Notes under the pieces: model-generated
What the model saw: only the letters and a program-made list of their open reading frames with translations
Told to the model about the DNA's origin: nothing
The model's database searches: none
In this document: positions 1 through 5,280 of the stretch, in pieces
Layout of the letters: every line of letters begins with the position of its first letter
How positions within the stretch are numbered: the first letter of the stretch is position 1
Translations under genes and position numbers: made by a program
Origin: Chthonomonadaceae bacterium
GTDB taxonomy: Bacteria; Armatimonadota; Chthonomonadetes; Chthonomonadales; Chthonomonadaceae
NCBI GenBank assembly: GCA_014377395.1
Contig: JACMPS010000546.1
Span: 1-6,603, forward strand
Length of the DNA stretch: 6,603 bases
Direction: 5' to 3'

Positions 1-111
1 AGCGACCTCAGCAGGGTAGAAACTCCCCGACCAGTCCGCGTACCCCCATCCCATTGTTCCGACCCGGCAACGACTTGCCAGTTCGTCCGCCTTTTGCTCC
101 GTCTCTTCCAT
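1..111 (-). CDS. DUF72 family protein, N-terminal fragment
   Basis: This is the first 37 codons of a gene that runs off the left edge. Read from the ATG at 111, a short charged leader (METEQ-like, residues 1-14) leads into RVGTMGWGYADWSGSFYP at residues 16-33. That stretch matches the first strand and loop of the DUF72 family, whose members typically open with a 'GTSGWxYxxWxGxFYP' motif and fold as a TIM-like barrel. The biochemical role of DUF72 proteins is not established, so none is assigned. There is no good Shine-Dalgarno sequence; instead a TATAAT box ends 7 bp before the ATG, which suggests leaderless translation. The C-terminal part is outside the window, so completeness cannot be judged. 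A start at the internal Met20 is unlikely because it would cut into the conserved motif. Confidence 0.82.
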   Translation of the reverse strand, partial: MEETEQKADELASRCRVGTMGWGYADWSGSFYPAEVA

Positions 112-118
112 ATCCTAG

Positions 119-124
119 ATTATA
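119..124 (-). promoter_or_regulatory. -10 box of a probable leaderless promoter for the DUF72 gene
   Basis: The minus strand reads TATAAT, a perfect -10 hexamer, with its last base 7 bp upstream of the ATG at 111. Normal -10 to +1 spacing would place the transcription start within one or two bases of the ATG. No TTGACA-like -35 lies 16-18 bp upstream (CCTCTT at 17 bp), and there is no TG extension. The mRNA start is inferred, not shown. Confidence 0.5.
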
Positions 125-151
125 CCTGACGGGAGAGAAAGAAGAGGGAGC

Positions 152-180
152 AGATTTATCCACAGATTAACACAGATTAA
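152..180. repeat. AGATTAACAC short direct repeat containing a DnaA-box-like 9-mer
   Basis: AGATT recurs at 152, 164 and 174, and the decamer CACAGATTAA is repeated exactly twice at 161-180. The first junction spells TTATCCACA (156-164), which equals the classical DnaA-box consensus. It is a single box with no dnaA/dnaN genes or AT-rich unwinding region nearby. I therefore read it as part of a dispersed intergenic repeat rather than an origin. Confidence 0.55.
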
Positions 181-218
181 GATACGGTAAAAAGAAATGA
201 AAGAGAAATTTGTTTTTG

Positions 219-246
219 CCCCCACCCCCAAAATCCGGGAGAGGGG
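219..246. repeat. Dispersed C/G hairpin repeat, copy 1
   Basis: A C-rich left arm and a GGGAGAGGGG right arm flank an AAAATCC loop. The core CCCCCAAAATCCGGGAGAGG is identical to copy 2 at 2251-2276. Outside that core, the left arm has A where copy 2 has T (224 versus 2255). That difference gives this copy two stem mismatches against one in copy 2. Neither strand has a convincing T-run right after the stem, so it is a poorer terminator candidate than copy 2. Confidence 0.65.
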
Positions 247-417
247 AGTTAATGCAAATGCCCTTAACGCCGTAGTTGTGTCCAAAGAAAGTCCTGCGAA
301 TCATTGAGTAGGAGTTTGTGATTGGGTGCGGGTGGAACGCCTCCGAGCGCGGAATTCATTCCTGCGACAATACAAAAGACCTTAACGCTTCACACTCTCC
401 TTCTCATCACTTTCCCC

Positions 418-448
418 TCTTTTCTGTGCGCCTTTGCGTGAGACCTCC
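418..448 (-). repeat. CGCAAAG dispersed repeat, degenerate copy 1
   Basis: On the minus strand this reads GGTCTCACGCAAAGGCGC followed by ACAGAAAAG. It matches the plus-strand copy at 2195-2223 (CTCGCGCAAAGACGCAAAGA) with a few substitutions; the shared pattern is CTCRCGCAAAGRCGCAMAGA. Both copies sit in spacers beside a copy of the C/G hairpin repeat, which suggests a recurrent composite intergenic element. Confidence 0.5.
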
Positions 449-496
449 CGTATCCGTCTTCTGCGTTTTGACGTTCAATCTTAAATTAGAAGAGAA

Positions 497-1642
497 TTAG
501 CACAACAAATGCACAGAGTCTATTGCCTGGTCTTTGATCGTGCGGGCGTTCGGGGTGGCGAGTTCGGAGAGGGTGAGCGCGGAACGAACGATGTACCTCA
601 TGCCGTCTCTTGCCAGATCGTAAACCGGGGTGGGAGTAAGGGTCTTGCCGCGATAATCGGTCATCAGACGGAGCGCAGGACGAAACGGCGACTGCGGGCG
701 ATTGGTCAGCACGACGCCTGTTTCTCCAGTATTGAGTTGCACGGCGGTTCCCGTAGGATAAAGTGCCACAATGTGACAGAGCGAAGTCACGACTTCACGG
801 GCAAACAGCGTTCCCGCGTTTTTGAGCAGGTAGGAAATCGCAACATCGGGCATAACGGGCGCGGCATAAGGACGCGGAGAGGTCAGCGAATCGTAAACTT
901 CGGCGACAGCGGCGATGCGGCAAAGTTGAGACATGCTTTCCCCCTTCACGCAGTCCGGGTAGCCTGTGCCGTCCATCATTTCATGGTGGTGCAACACGAT
1001 ATTCCCGGCGATTTTGTTCACCATACTCGCCCGCACCAGATGCGCCGCTCCTAAAGTAACATGACTTTTCAGGGTTTTGACTTCGGAAGGGGTGAGGGTG
1101 CCTGTTTTGCCGGAAATTTCTTCCGGGATAAACATAAATCCGATGTCGTGGAACATCATCGCCGTCCCAAGATGATTTAGCATATCGGGCGAAACCCGCA
1201 ATGCCTTGCCTAACAAAATCGCGAGAATCGTTGCAGAGACCGAGTGATTCAACAGGCGATCCGAGGCAGTCGAAACATCGAGAAGCATCACAAGGGGATC
1301 ACGATTGCTCATCAGGGCGGCGATCACGCTTTCGGTCAGGCTTTGCATTGCATGGGCGTCAAGGGCATAACGTTTCTTTTTCGCTTCCTCGTGAAAAGAC
1401 TTGAATGAATCACGCAATACTTCTTCGCAGTGCAGTTTCATTTCAGCACGAAGCAATTCCGGGCTTTCCTCGCCGTAGCCATCGCGAATGTAAACCCGCT
1501 CCACACGAAATCGGTTGAGTCGTCCCATCACCGAATCGGTCATGCGTTGTCCCCGTGCCAACAGGATACGCCCCCGATCATCCCGTACCTCTCGCGCAAG
1601 GCACATTCCCTCTTTGACTTCCGCAGTCGGAATCAGTTGCAT
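497..1642 (-). CDS. HD-GYP domain protein (probable c-di-GMP phosphodiesterase)
   Basis: HD-GYP proteins hydrolyse cyclic-di-GMP (some cyclic-GMP-AMP) in the cytoplasm through a bi- or tri-iron centre. In this 381-residue protein, residues 1-55 form a small N-terminal domain (VKEGMCLAREV...GRILLARGQ...VERVYI) often found before HD-GYP cores. A charged helical linker covers about 60-100. The core keeps H133, the HD pair H165-D166 (HDIG), H194, H218-H220, the DGTGYP motif at 224-229 and D251, so it looks catalytically competent. Residues about 295-335 form a second small domain (YPTGTAVQLNTGETGVV...PALRLMTD), a common C-terminal tail in stand-alone HD-GYP proteins. There is no signal peptide or membrane segment. 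The ATG at 1642 is supported by AAGAGG (1650-1655) 7 bp upstream. The gene lies alone on the minus strand, divergent from a DoxX-like gene. Confidence 0.92.
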   Translation of the reverse strand: MQLIPTAEVKEGMCLAREVRDDRGRILLARGQRMTDSVMGRLNRFRVERVYIRDGYGEESPELLRAEMKLHCEEVLRDSFKSFHEEAKKKRYALDAHAMQSLTESVIAALMSNRDPLVMLLDVSTASDRLLNHSVSATILAILLGKALRVSPDMLNHLGTAMMFHDIGFMFIPEEISGKTGTLTPSEVKTLKSHVTLGAAHLVRASMVNKIAGNIVLHHHEMMDGTGYPDCVKGESMSQLCRIAAVAEVYDSLTSPRPYAAPVMPDVAISYLLKNAGTLFAREVVTSLCHIVALYPTGTAVQLNTGETGVVLTNRPQSPFRPALRLMTDYRGKTLTPTPVYDLARDGMRYIVRSALTLSELATPNARTIKDQAIDSVHLLC

Positions 1643-1682
1643 CTGCTCGCCTCTTCTCTCTTACCCGCAAACTTCATCGTGA

Positions 1683-1712
1683 ATTATCGGCAGAAAAGAG
1701 CACGAGTCTCAG
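1683..1712 (-). promoter_or_regulatory. Candidate sigma70-type promoter for the HD-GYP gene
   Basis: On the minus strand, CTGAGA (1707-1712; four of six match TTGACA) is followed after 18 bp by GATAAT (1683-1688; five of six match TATAAT). The transcription start would fall near 1676, giving a leader of about 34 nt that carries the AAGAGG ribosome binding site. The -35 is weak, so this is tentative. Confidence 0.35.
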
Positions 1713-1760
1713 AAATTTGATTCAGGAAACACCTTTCCCCAATAGAAGCGTAAAGAGGGT

Positions 1761-2165
1761 ATGCCTACCCCTTTTGTTCGTACTCGTTCGCTCTGGATTA
1801 TAGGAGCGATTTTCGTTGTCGCCGGAACGATTCACTTTGTCTTTCCCACGCTCTATCTGCGCGTGATGCCCCCGATCCTTCCCTCTCCTCTTTTTCTGGT
1901 CTACCTCAGTGGAGCGGCGGAAATTGCGGGCGGTCTCGGTGTATTGAGCGAACGTTTGCACCGGGCGGCAGGATATGGGCTGATCGCTCTCCTGATCGCT
2001 GTTTTCCCTGCCAACCTCTATATGTTGCTTTTGCAATATCGAGAGAGCGGCTTGAGTTTTGCAACCCTCGTGCTAATCTTGCGGTTGCCTCTCCAGTACA
2101 TGCTGATTCGCTGGGTTGCCCGTTCCACATATCTCATAGAGCGGGGGTTAGGTGATAGGGGTTAG
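1761..2165 (+). CDS. DoxX-like small integral membrane protein
   Basis: This is a 134-residue, very hydrophobic protein with four predicted transmembrane helices at about 9-27, 44-62, 68-90 and 99-118. The motifs AGTIHFVFP (21-29), YLSGAAEI (48-55) and ALLIAVFPANLYM (76-88) resemble the DoxX-like uncharacterised membrane protein group (COG4270 type). The length is normal for that group. Function is unknown; an association with redox or quinone metabolism is only a family-level guess. The ATG at 1761 is the only start option, since a TAG lies in frame at 1743. The GAGG upstream is only 2-3 nt from it, so the ribosome site is poor. The last residues (GLGDRG) are encoded inside a heptamer repeat, so the C-terminal tail is probably not conserved. 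The gene appears monocistronic and has a hairpin terminator candidate at 2251-2276. Confidence 0.8.
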   Translation: MPTPFVRTRSLWIIGAIFVVAGTIHFVFPTLYLRVMPPILPSPLFLVYLSGAAEIAGGLGVLSERLHRAAGYGLIALLIAVFPANLYMLLLQYRESGLSFATLVLILRLPLQYMLIRWVARSTYLIERGLGDRG

Positions 2166-2173
2166 GGAGTAGA
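2146..2173 (+). repeat. Heptamer tandem repeat (GGTTAGG type) at the end of the DoxX-like gene
   Basis: The stretch reads as 7-nt units: GGTTAGG, TGATAGG, GGTTAGG, GAGTAGA. Two units are identical and two are degenerate. The stop codon of the DoxX-like gene (2163-2165) lies inside the third unit. The pattern recalls the heptanucleotide STRR repeats known from cyanobacteria, although the unit differs. A second short heptamer pair, CTCAACA twice, is at 2291-2304. Confidence 0.5.
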
Positions 2174-2194
2174 GAAATGTAAGGAGAGGAAGAG

Positions 2195-2223
2195 ACCTCG
2201 CGCAAAGACGCAAAGAGAAAAAG
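2195..2223 (+). repeat. CGCAAAG dispersed repeat, copy 2
   Basis: This reads ACCTCGCGCAAAGACGCAAA followed by GAGAAAAAG, with an internal 8-nt period (CGCAAAGA CGCAAAGA). It corresponds to the reverse-oriented degenerate copy at 418-448. It sits in the spacer between the convergent DoxX-like and receiver-HD-GYP genes. No function is evident. Confidence 0.55.
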
Positions 2224-2250
2224 CAAGAGTTGAGGGTATTTGTATTGGCT

Positions 2251-2276
2251 CCCCTCCCCCAAAATCCGGGAGAGGG
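2251..2276 (+). terminator. C/G hairpin repeat, copy 2; probable terminator for the DoxX-like gene
   Basis: A CCCCTCCCCC arm pairs with GGGAGAGGGG across an AAAATCC loop, giving a 10-bp stem with one C-A mismatch. CTTTTGCTT follows on the plus strand, a modest U-rich tail, so it could stop transcription of the DoxX-like gene at about 85 bp past its stop. The same sequence recurs at 219-246, so it is also a dispersed repeat that may simply have been co-opted. Confidence 0.5.
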
Positions 2277-2331
2277 GGCTTTTGCTTCACCTCAACACTC
2301 AACACTTTCCCCGCATTTCTTTTCCGTACTT

Positions 2332-3372
2332 CTATTCCGAGGCGAACCGTCGAATTTGCTCCCAGCGTTCATCGGCAATCGTGAGGAACACATCTACTAA
2401 GTCCGGGTCGAACTGAACTCCCCGACAGCGCAGGATCTCCGAACGAGCCACCGAAGTCGAGACCCCGGCACGATAGGGGCGATTGCTTGTCATTGCATCG
2501 AAAGTGTCAGAGATTGCGAATATACGCGCACCAATCGGAATTTCCTCTCCGACAAGCCCATGCGGGTAGCCTTTCCCGTTCCATGATTCATGGTGATACA
2601 GCACGATTTTCGAAGCGGCTTCGAGTTGTTTCACCCGCACACACATTTCGTAGCCGATGACCGGGTGCTTCCGCATCTCCTCCCACTCGTCTTCTGTCAA
2701 TTTGTCGGGCTTCAGCAAAATACGATCCGGGATCCCGATTTTTCCGATGTCATGAAGCAGAGCACCTCGCTCCACCGTATAAAGCAAATCCGGCGACAGA
2801 TGAATTGCGTCTGCGAGTTCGAGCGTGTACGCCGTCACCCGCTCCGAATGTCCCTGCGTCTCCGTGTCACGAGTGGAAAGTGCCGAAAGCAGAGCATCCA
2901 GCACTCCTTCCTGTGAACGTTGCACGGCAACCCGCTGCCGAATTGCTTCCCGTTGTTGCAGGGCTTTGCGGGTGAGGTTCCGCTCCAGAATGATCGGGAG
3001 TTCTTCGGGTTTTACGGGAACCACGAAGAAATCGCAAGCCCCCATTTGCAAGGCTTCCCGCGCCAGTTCCACGCTTGCCACCGACGAAAACAGGATAAAG
3101 GGCGTGCCTACCATCGAGCAATGTGCAAAGGCAAGCAGTTCCAGCCCGGTTCCCTCGTCGAGCTCCATTCCGCAAAGAATCAGGTCTACAACGTGCCGAG
3201 TCAGGTGCTGTCTGGCTTCAATGAGAGTGGCACAAGCATGAACCTGGTAGCCGTCAGCCTCCAGCAACCGGGCATGATCCAGACGAGTTGCTTCCTCGGC
3301 TTCAACGAGCAAAACTTGAACGCGCAGGGTTGAGAGTCCGCCGTTTTCGATTGTAAGAGAGGGGGTATTCAT
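2332..3372 (-). CDS. Receiver-HD-GYP protein with degenerate (non-phosphorylatable) receiver
   Basis: The protein has 346 residues. Residues 17-130 form a response-regulator receiver fold (VLLVEAEEATR at 20-30, DLILCGMELDEGTGLELL at 63-80, TPFILFSS at 90-97, GACDFFVVPVKPEEL at 111-125). An ungapped alignment to the family consensus puts Gly at the phospho-acceptor Asp (68), Val at the conserved Lys (118) and Glu-Ala at the acidic pair (24-25). Only S96 of the switch Ser/Thr is kept. A helical linker covers about 130-160. The HD-GYP core at 155-330 is intact: E171, H175, H207-D208 (HDIGKIGIP), H236, H260-H261, GYP 268-270 and D289/D292. The first Asp of 'DGxGYP' is Asn (265). It probably hydrolyses c-di-GMP under control of something other than phosphorylation. 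It lies 59 bp downstream of the degenerate GGDEF gene on the same strand. No clear Shine-Dalgarno precedes the ATG; a small palindrome lies 8 bp upstream of it. Confidence 0.92.
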   Translation of the reverse strand: MNTPSLTIENGGLSTLRVQVLLVEAEEATRLDHARLLEADGYQVHACATLIEARQHLTRHVVDLILCGMELDEGTGLELLAFAHCSMVGTPFILFSSVASVELAREALQMGACDFFVVPVKPEELPIILERNLTRKALQQREAIRQRVAVQRSQEGVLDALLSALSTRDTETQGHSERVTAYTLELADAIHLSPDLLYTVERGALLHDIGKIGIPDRILLKPDKLTEDEWEEMRKHPVIGYEMCVRVKQLEAASKIVLYHHESWNGKGYPHGLVGEEIPIGARIFAISDTFDAMTSNRPYRAGVSTSVARSEILRCRGVQFDPDLVDVFLTIADERWEQIRRFASE

Positions 3373-3380
3373 AAGGTGTT

Positions 3381-3393
3381 CACAAAATTTGTG
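3381..3393. promoter_or_regulatory. Palindrome just upstream of the receiver-HD-GYP start
   Basis: CACAAA-A-TTTGTG is a perfect 6-bp inverted repeat with a one-base centre, located 8 bp from the ATG at 3372 in the 59-bp gap after the GGDEF gene. It could be an operator for a dimeric regulator or simply chance. The gene lacks a normal ribosome binding site, so this region may set its expression. No regulator can be named. Confidence 0.3.
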
Positions 3394-3431
3394 GTCGGGT
3401 GTTGGGCTTTCGCTCTAAAACACGAGTGCTT

Positions 3432-4046
3432 TTACTCTTCAATCAGGTCTCTGCCCGTATCCGAATGACGCCAGACACGCCCGCCGCCGTTGCGTTTGGC
3501 GCGAACAAGGGTAGAATGTGCGCGAGAAATAAAGTCATTTGCCGTCTGAATTTCGAGCGATGCCGAAGTCACTCCGATGCTGAACGTCAACCACTGCTTC
3601 TGTCCCTCTCCCGCGTTCAGTTTCATTGATTCGTGCAATCGCTCTGCGAGTTTGGCGGCTCCCTCCTCAGTGAGCAAAGGACAAACCACCACAAACACGG
3701 GAGGTTCTCCTTCGCTGTTTGTCAGTCGTCCTACGACATCGTGAGGGCGCGTCTCCTGTTTGATGCACCGGGCGGCGGCACGACTGATCAGGCTTGCGCC
3801 TTCGACACCGAGAAAGCGAGAGATCGGTGAGTCATCCAGCGAAACACAGATCATCGAGATCGGTTGACTGGCGCGGGAGGTCATGGAGAGCATTGAATCG
3901 AGATAAACTTCCAGAGCGTCCGAAGTGACGGTTCCGGTAAGCGGATCGGCAGGAAAAATCGCGTCAAGACGAGACGGCATACTTTTGCCCTTTGTTTCAT
4001 CGAACAGGTGGGAAATATCGGTGATGCGGTCGTTGTTGGGTTCCAT
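3432..4046 (-). CDS. Degenerate GGDEF-domain protein with retained RxxD I-site (putative c-di-GMP receptor)
   Basis: From the ATG at 4046 the protein has 204 residues. A leader of about 30 residues precedes a GGDEF-type domain: DPLTG (34-38), a strand with LDD (70-72), LTFSIGVTSA (153-162) and a closing AHSTLVRAKRNGGGRVW (176-192), all in the family order. The signature GG(D/E)EF is gone. After GRL (106-108) the sequence reads TNSEGEPPVF, so metal and GTP binding should be lost. The I-site RxxD is kept as R100-P-H-D103, five residues before the signature position, as in active cyclases. This resembles catalytically dead GGDEF proteins that sense c-di-GMP through the I-site (PelD, PopA). The ATG is chosen for its GAGG at 4052-4055, 5 bp upstream. 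A TTG at 4091 would add 15 residues but has no ribosome site. It is probably cotranscribed with the receiver-HD-GYP gene. No transmembrane segment is seen. Confidence 0.8.
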   Translation of the reverse strand: MEPNNDRITDISHLFDETKGKSMPSRLDAIFPADPLTGTVTSDALEVYLDSMLSMTSRASQPISMICVSLDDSPISRFLGVEGASLISRAAARCIKQETRPHDVVGRLTNSEGEPPVFVVVCPLLTEEGAAKLAERLHESMKLNAGEGQKQWLTFSIGVTSASLEIQTANDFISRAHSTLVRAKRNGGGRVWRHSDTGRDLIEE

Positions 4047-4146
4047 GAATGCCTCAATAATTGTTTTGGTGAAAGTGTCGAAAGGTGTCAATCGGATAAA
4101 AATGGCGAGAGTTCGGGGCTATTGCTGAATTGTTTGTAGAGCAAAA

Positions 4147-4172
4147 CCTCTGATACCTTTGATTTCCAGAGG
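4147..4172 (+). other. Inverted repeat with embedded ribosome-site-like AGAGGAG in the dehydrogenase leader
   Basis: CCTCTG (4147-4152) and CAGAGG (4167-4172) are perfect 6-bp arms around a 14-nt loop. The right arm is part of AGAGGAG, which sits 10 bp before a TTG at 4185 in the dehydrogenase frame. The TTG would give a 305-residue protein with a 36-residue extension not expected for the family. The hairpin may be a leader structure or chance. Confidence 0.25.
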
Positions 4173-4292
4173 AGATTATCGGTCTTGTGTCGAAGTGAGT
4201 TCAGAGTAGAGCGAAAAAATAACCCCACTTTTAGAAAGTTCGTCCTACCGAAAATTGAAATGCAGGGCGAATACAGCGAGGAACTTATACGA

Positions 4293-5102
4293 ATGGGAAA
4301 ATTAACCGGCAAGGTCGCCGTCATCACCGGAGCAGGGCGAGGCTTAGGACGATCCTATGCCCTACGGCTTGCCTCACTGGGAGCCGACATTGTTGTCAAC
4401 GATCTGAAACTGGATTCGGCAAAGGAATTCGAGGAAGAATTGACCGCGGAGACGGTCATGGCAGAATGTGAGGCGTTGGGTGTGAAATCCATTGGAGTGG
4501 AAGCGGATGTCACTCAAAGTGCCGAAGTAGAGCGTCTTTTCGCCGAAACGATGAGGGCTTTCGGGCAGGTAGACATTCTTATCACGAACGCGGGCGGGGT
4601 TTTGCGTCCCTGGGAAGCGGGTTCCGCCGCGAATTGTTCGGAGGACGACTGGCGTTTTATTCTTGATGTCAACTTAACGTCCACCGTTTTCTGTTGTCAA
4701 GGAGCCGCGAAAATCATGAAGGAGCAGGGGAGCGGCAAAATCATCACGGTTTCCTCTCAGGCAGGGGTTCGTGCTTCGACAAGCGGACAGGCGGCGCATT
4801 ACTGTGTTGCAAAGGCGGGTATCGCGCAATACACTCGATTGCTTGCCGCCGAGTTGGGCCCCTACGGTATCAATGTAAACAGTATTGCGCCCGGTTTGAT
4901 CTTGACTTCCCGTGCCAACAAACAGTTCAAGCGGGACACGCCTGAGAAAGTCGCCGAGGCCGTGAAAGACATTTCGTTAAAGCGCATGGGCGTGGTGGAG
5001 GATTGTGCAAAAGTCATTGAGTTTTTCGCCACTGACCTGAGCGATTATGTGACCGGGCAGGTACTTCCCGTGTGCGGAGGCATGGTTCTCTCTCCCTCCT
5101 GA
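4293..5102 (+). CDS. Classical short-chain dehydrogenase/reductase (SDR)
   Basis: This 269-residue cytoplasmic NAD(P)-dependent oxidoreductase begins with MGKLTGKVAVITGAGRGLG, a typical SDR start. It has the TGxxxGxG cofactor motif (12-19), NAGG (99-102), the structural Asn in DVNLTS (N127), the catalytic Ser in VSSQAG (154-155), Tyr170-x-x-x-Lys174 and IAPG (198-201). Asp37 at the end of the second strand suggests NAD(H) preference, as an acidic residue there usually disfavours NADP. The Ser-to-Tyr spacing is about two residues longer than in FabG. The length fits the classical family. Substrate is unknown; an alcohol/ketone or 3-hydroxyacyl type is plausible but cannot be chosen from sequence. 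The ATG at 4293 is preferred because it starts at the conserved fold boundary and has GAGGA (4278-4282) 10 bp upstream. ATG 4260 and TTG 4185 are alternatives. The gene diverges from the GGDEF gene and ends facing the zinc-ribbon gene. Confidence 0.92.
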   Translation: MGKLTGKVAVITGAGRGLGRSYALRLASLGADIVVNDLKLDSAKEFEEELTAETVMAECEALGVKSIGVEADVTQSAEVERLFAETMRAFGQVDILITNAGGVLRPWEAGSAANCSEDDWRFILDVNLTSTVFCCQGAAKIMKEQGSGKIITVSSQAGVRASTSGQAAHYCVAKAGIAQYTRLLAAELGPYGINVNSIAPGLILTSRANKQFKRDTPEKVAEAVKDISLKRMGVVEDCAKVIEFFATDLSDYVTGQVLPVCGGMVLSPS

Positions 5103-5142
5103 ACCGAGGTGCTTTCTCTCTCAAACGAACCTGAACGAAAAA

Positions 5143-5172
5143 CAGACCCGAAGGCGATTGTCTTCGGGTCTG
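5143..5172 (-). terminator. Intrinsic terminator, best in the minus direction, between convergent genes
   Basis: CAGACCCGAAG (5143-5153) and CTTCGGGTCTG (5162-5172) form a perfect 11-bp stem with an 8-nt loop. On the minus strand the stem is followed directly by TTTTTCG, so it should terminate the zinc-ribbon gene about 110 bp past its stop. On the plus strand the trailing sequence is only weakly U-rich (a pyrimidine run about 13 bp later), but the stem lies 40 bp past the dehydrogenase stop and may work both ways. Confidence 0.82.
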
Positions 5173-5280
5173 AACCTGTGGCTCTCTTTCTCGTTCGCTA
5201 GTCGGGGCAAGCCATTTTGAGTTTGTCCGATCATAAAGAGAAGAGTTCACAATGCGTTTAGAACGACGGATTGCGTCGGA

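Larger units (their letters stand above)
112..496. other. Non-coding spacer rich in small repeats
   Basis: This 385-bp gap lies between the DUF72 gene and the end of the HD-GYP gene, both on the minus strand. I find no convincing gene. A 60-codon plus-strand reading frame (318-500) has Cys- and His-rich, low-quality composition and runs through repeat sequence. The gap holds an AGATTAACAC-type direct repeat (152-180), a C-run/G-run hairpin (219-246) and a degenerate reverse copy of the CGCAAAG repeat (418-448). It also has CTTAACGC twice (near 263 and 381) and a small GGAAT-TC-ATTCC inverted repeat near 351. No U-tract terminator for the HD-GYP gene is evident. Confidence 0.6.

Noticed and set aside
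156..164. TTATCCACA, an exact DnaA-box consensus, as a sign of a replication origin
   Set aside because: It is a single copy, lies inside a short direct repeat, and has no further boxes, AT-rich unwinding region or replication genes nearby.
318..500. 60-codon plus-strand reading frame
   Set aside because: It has no ribosome site, a composition unlike a protein, and overlaps the degenerate CGCAAAG repeat.
1722..2036. 104-codon minus-strand reading frame across the DoxX-like gene
   Set aside because: It is highly charged, low-complexity text antisense to a well-supported membrane protein; a shadow frame.
4086..4091. TTGACA as the -35 of a promoter for the GGDEF gene
   Set aside because: No acceptable -10 follows at 16-18 bp (CAAAAC at 17); the nearest A/T-rich hexamer is about 22 bp away.
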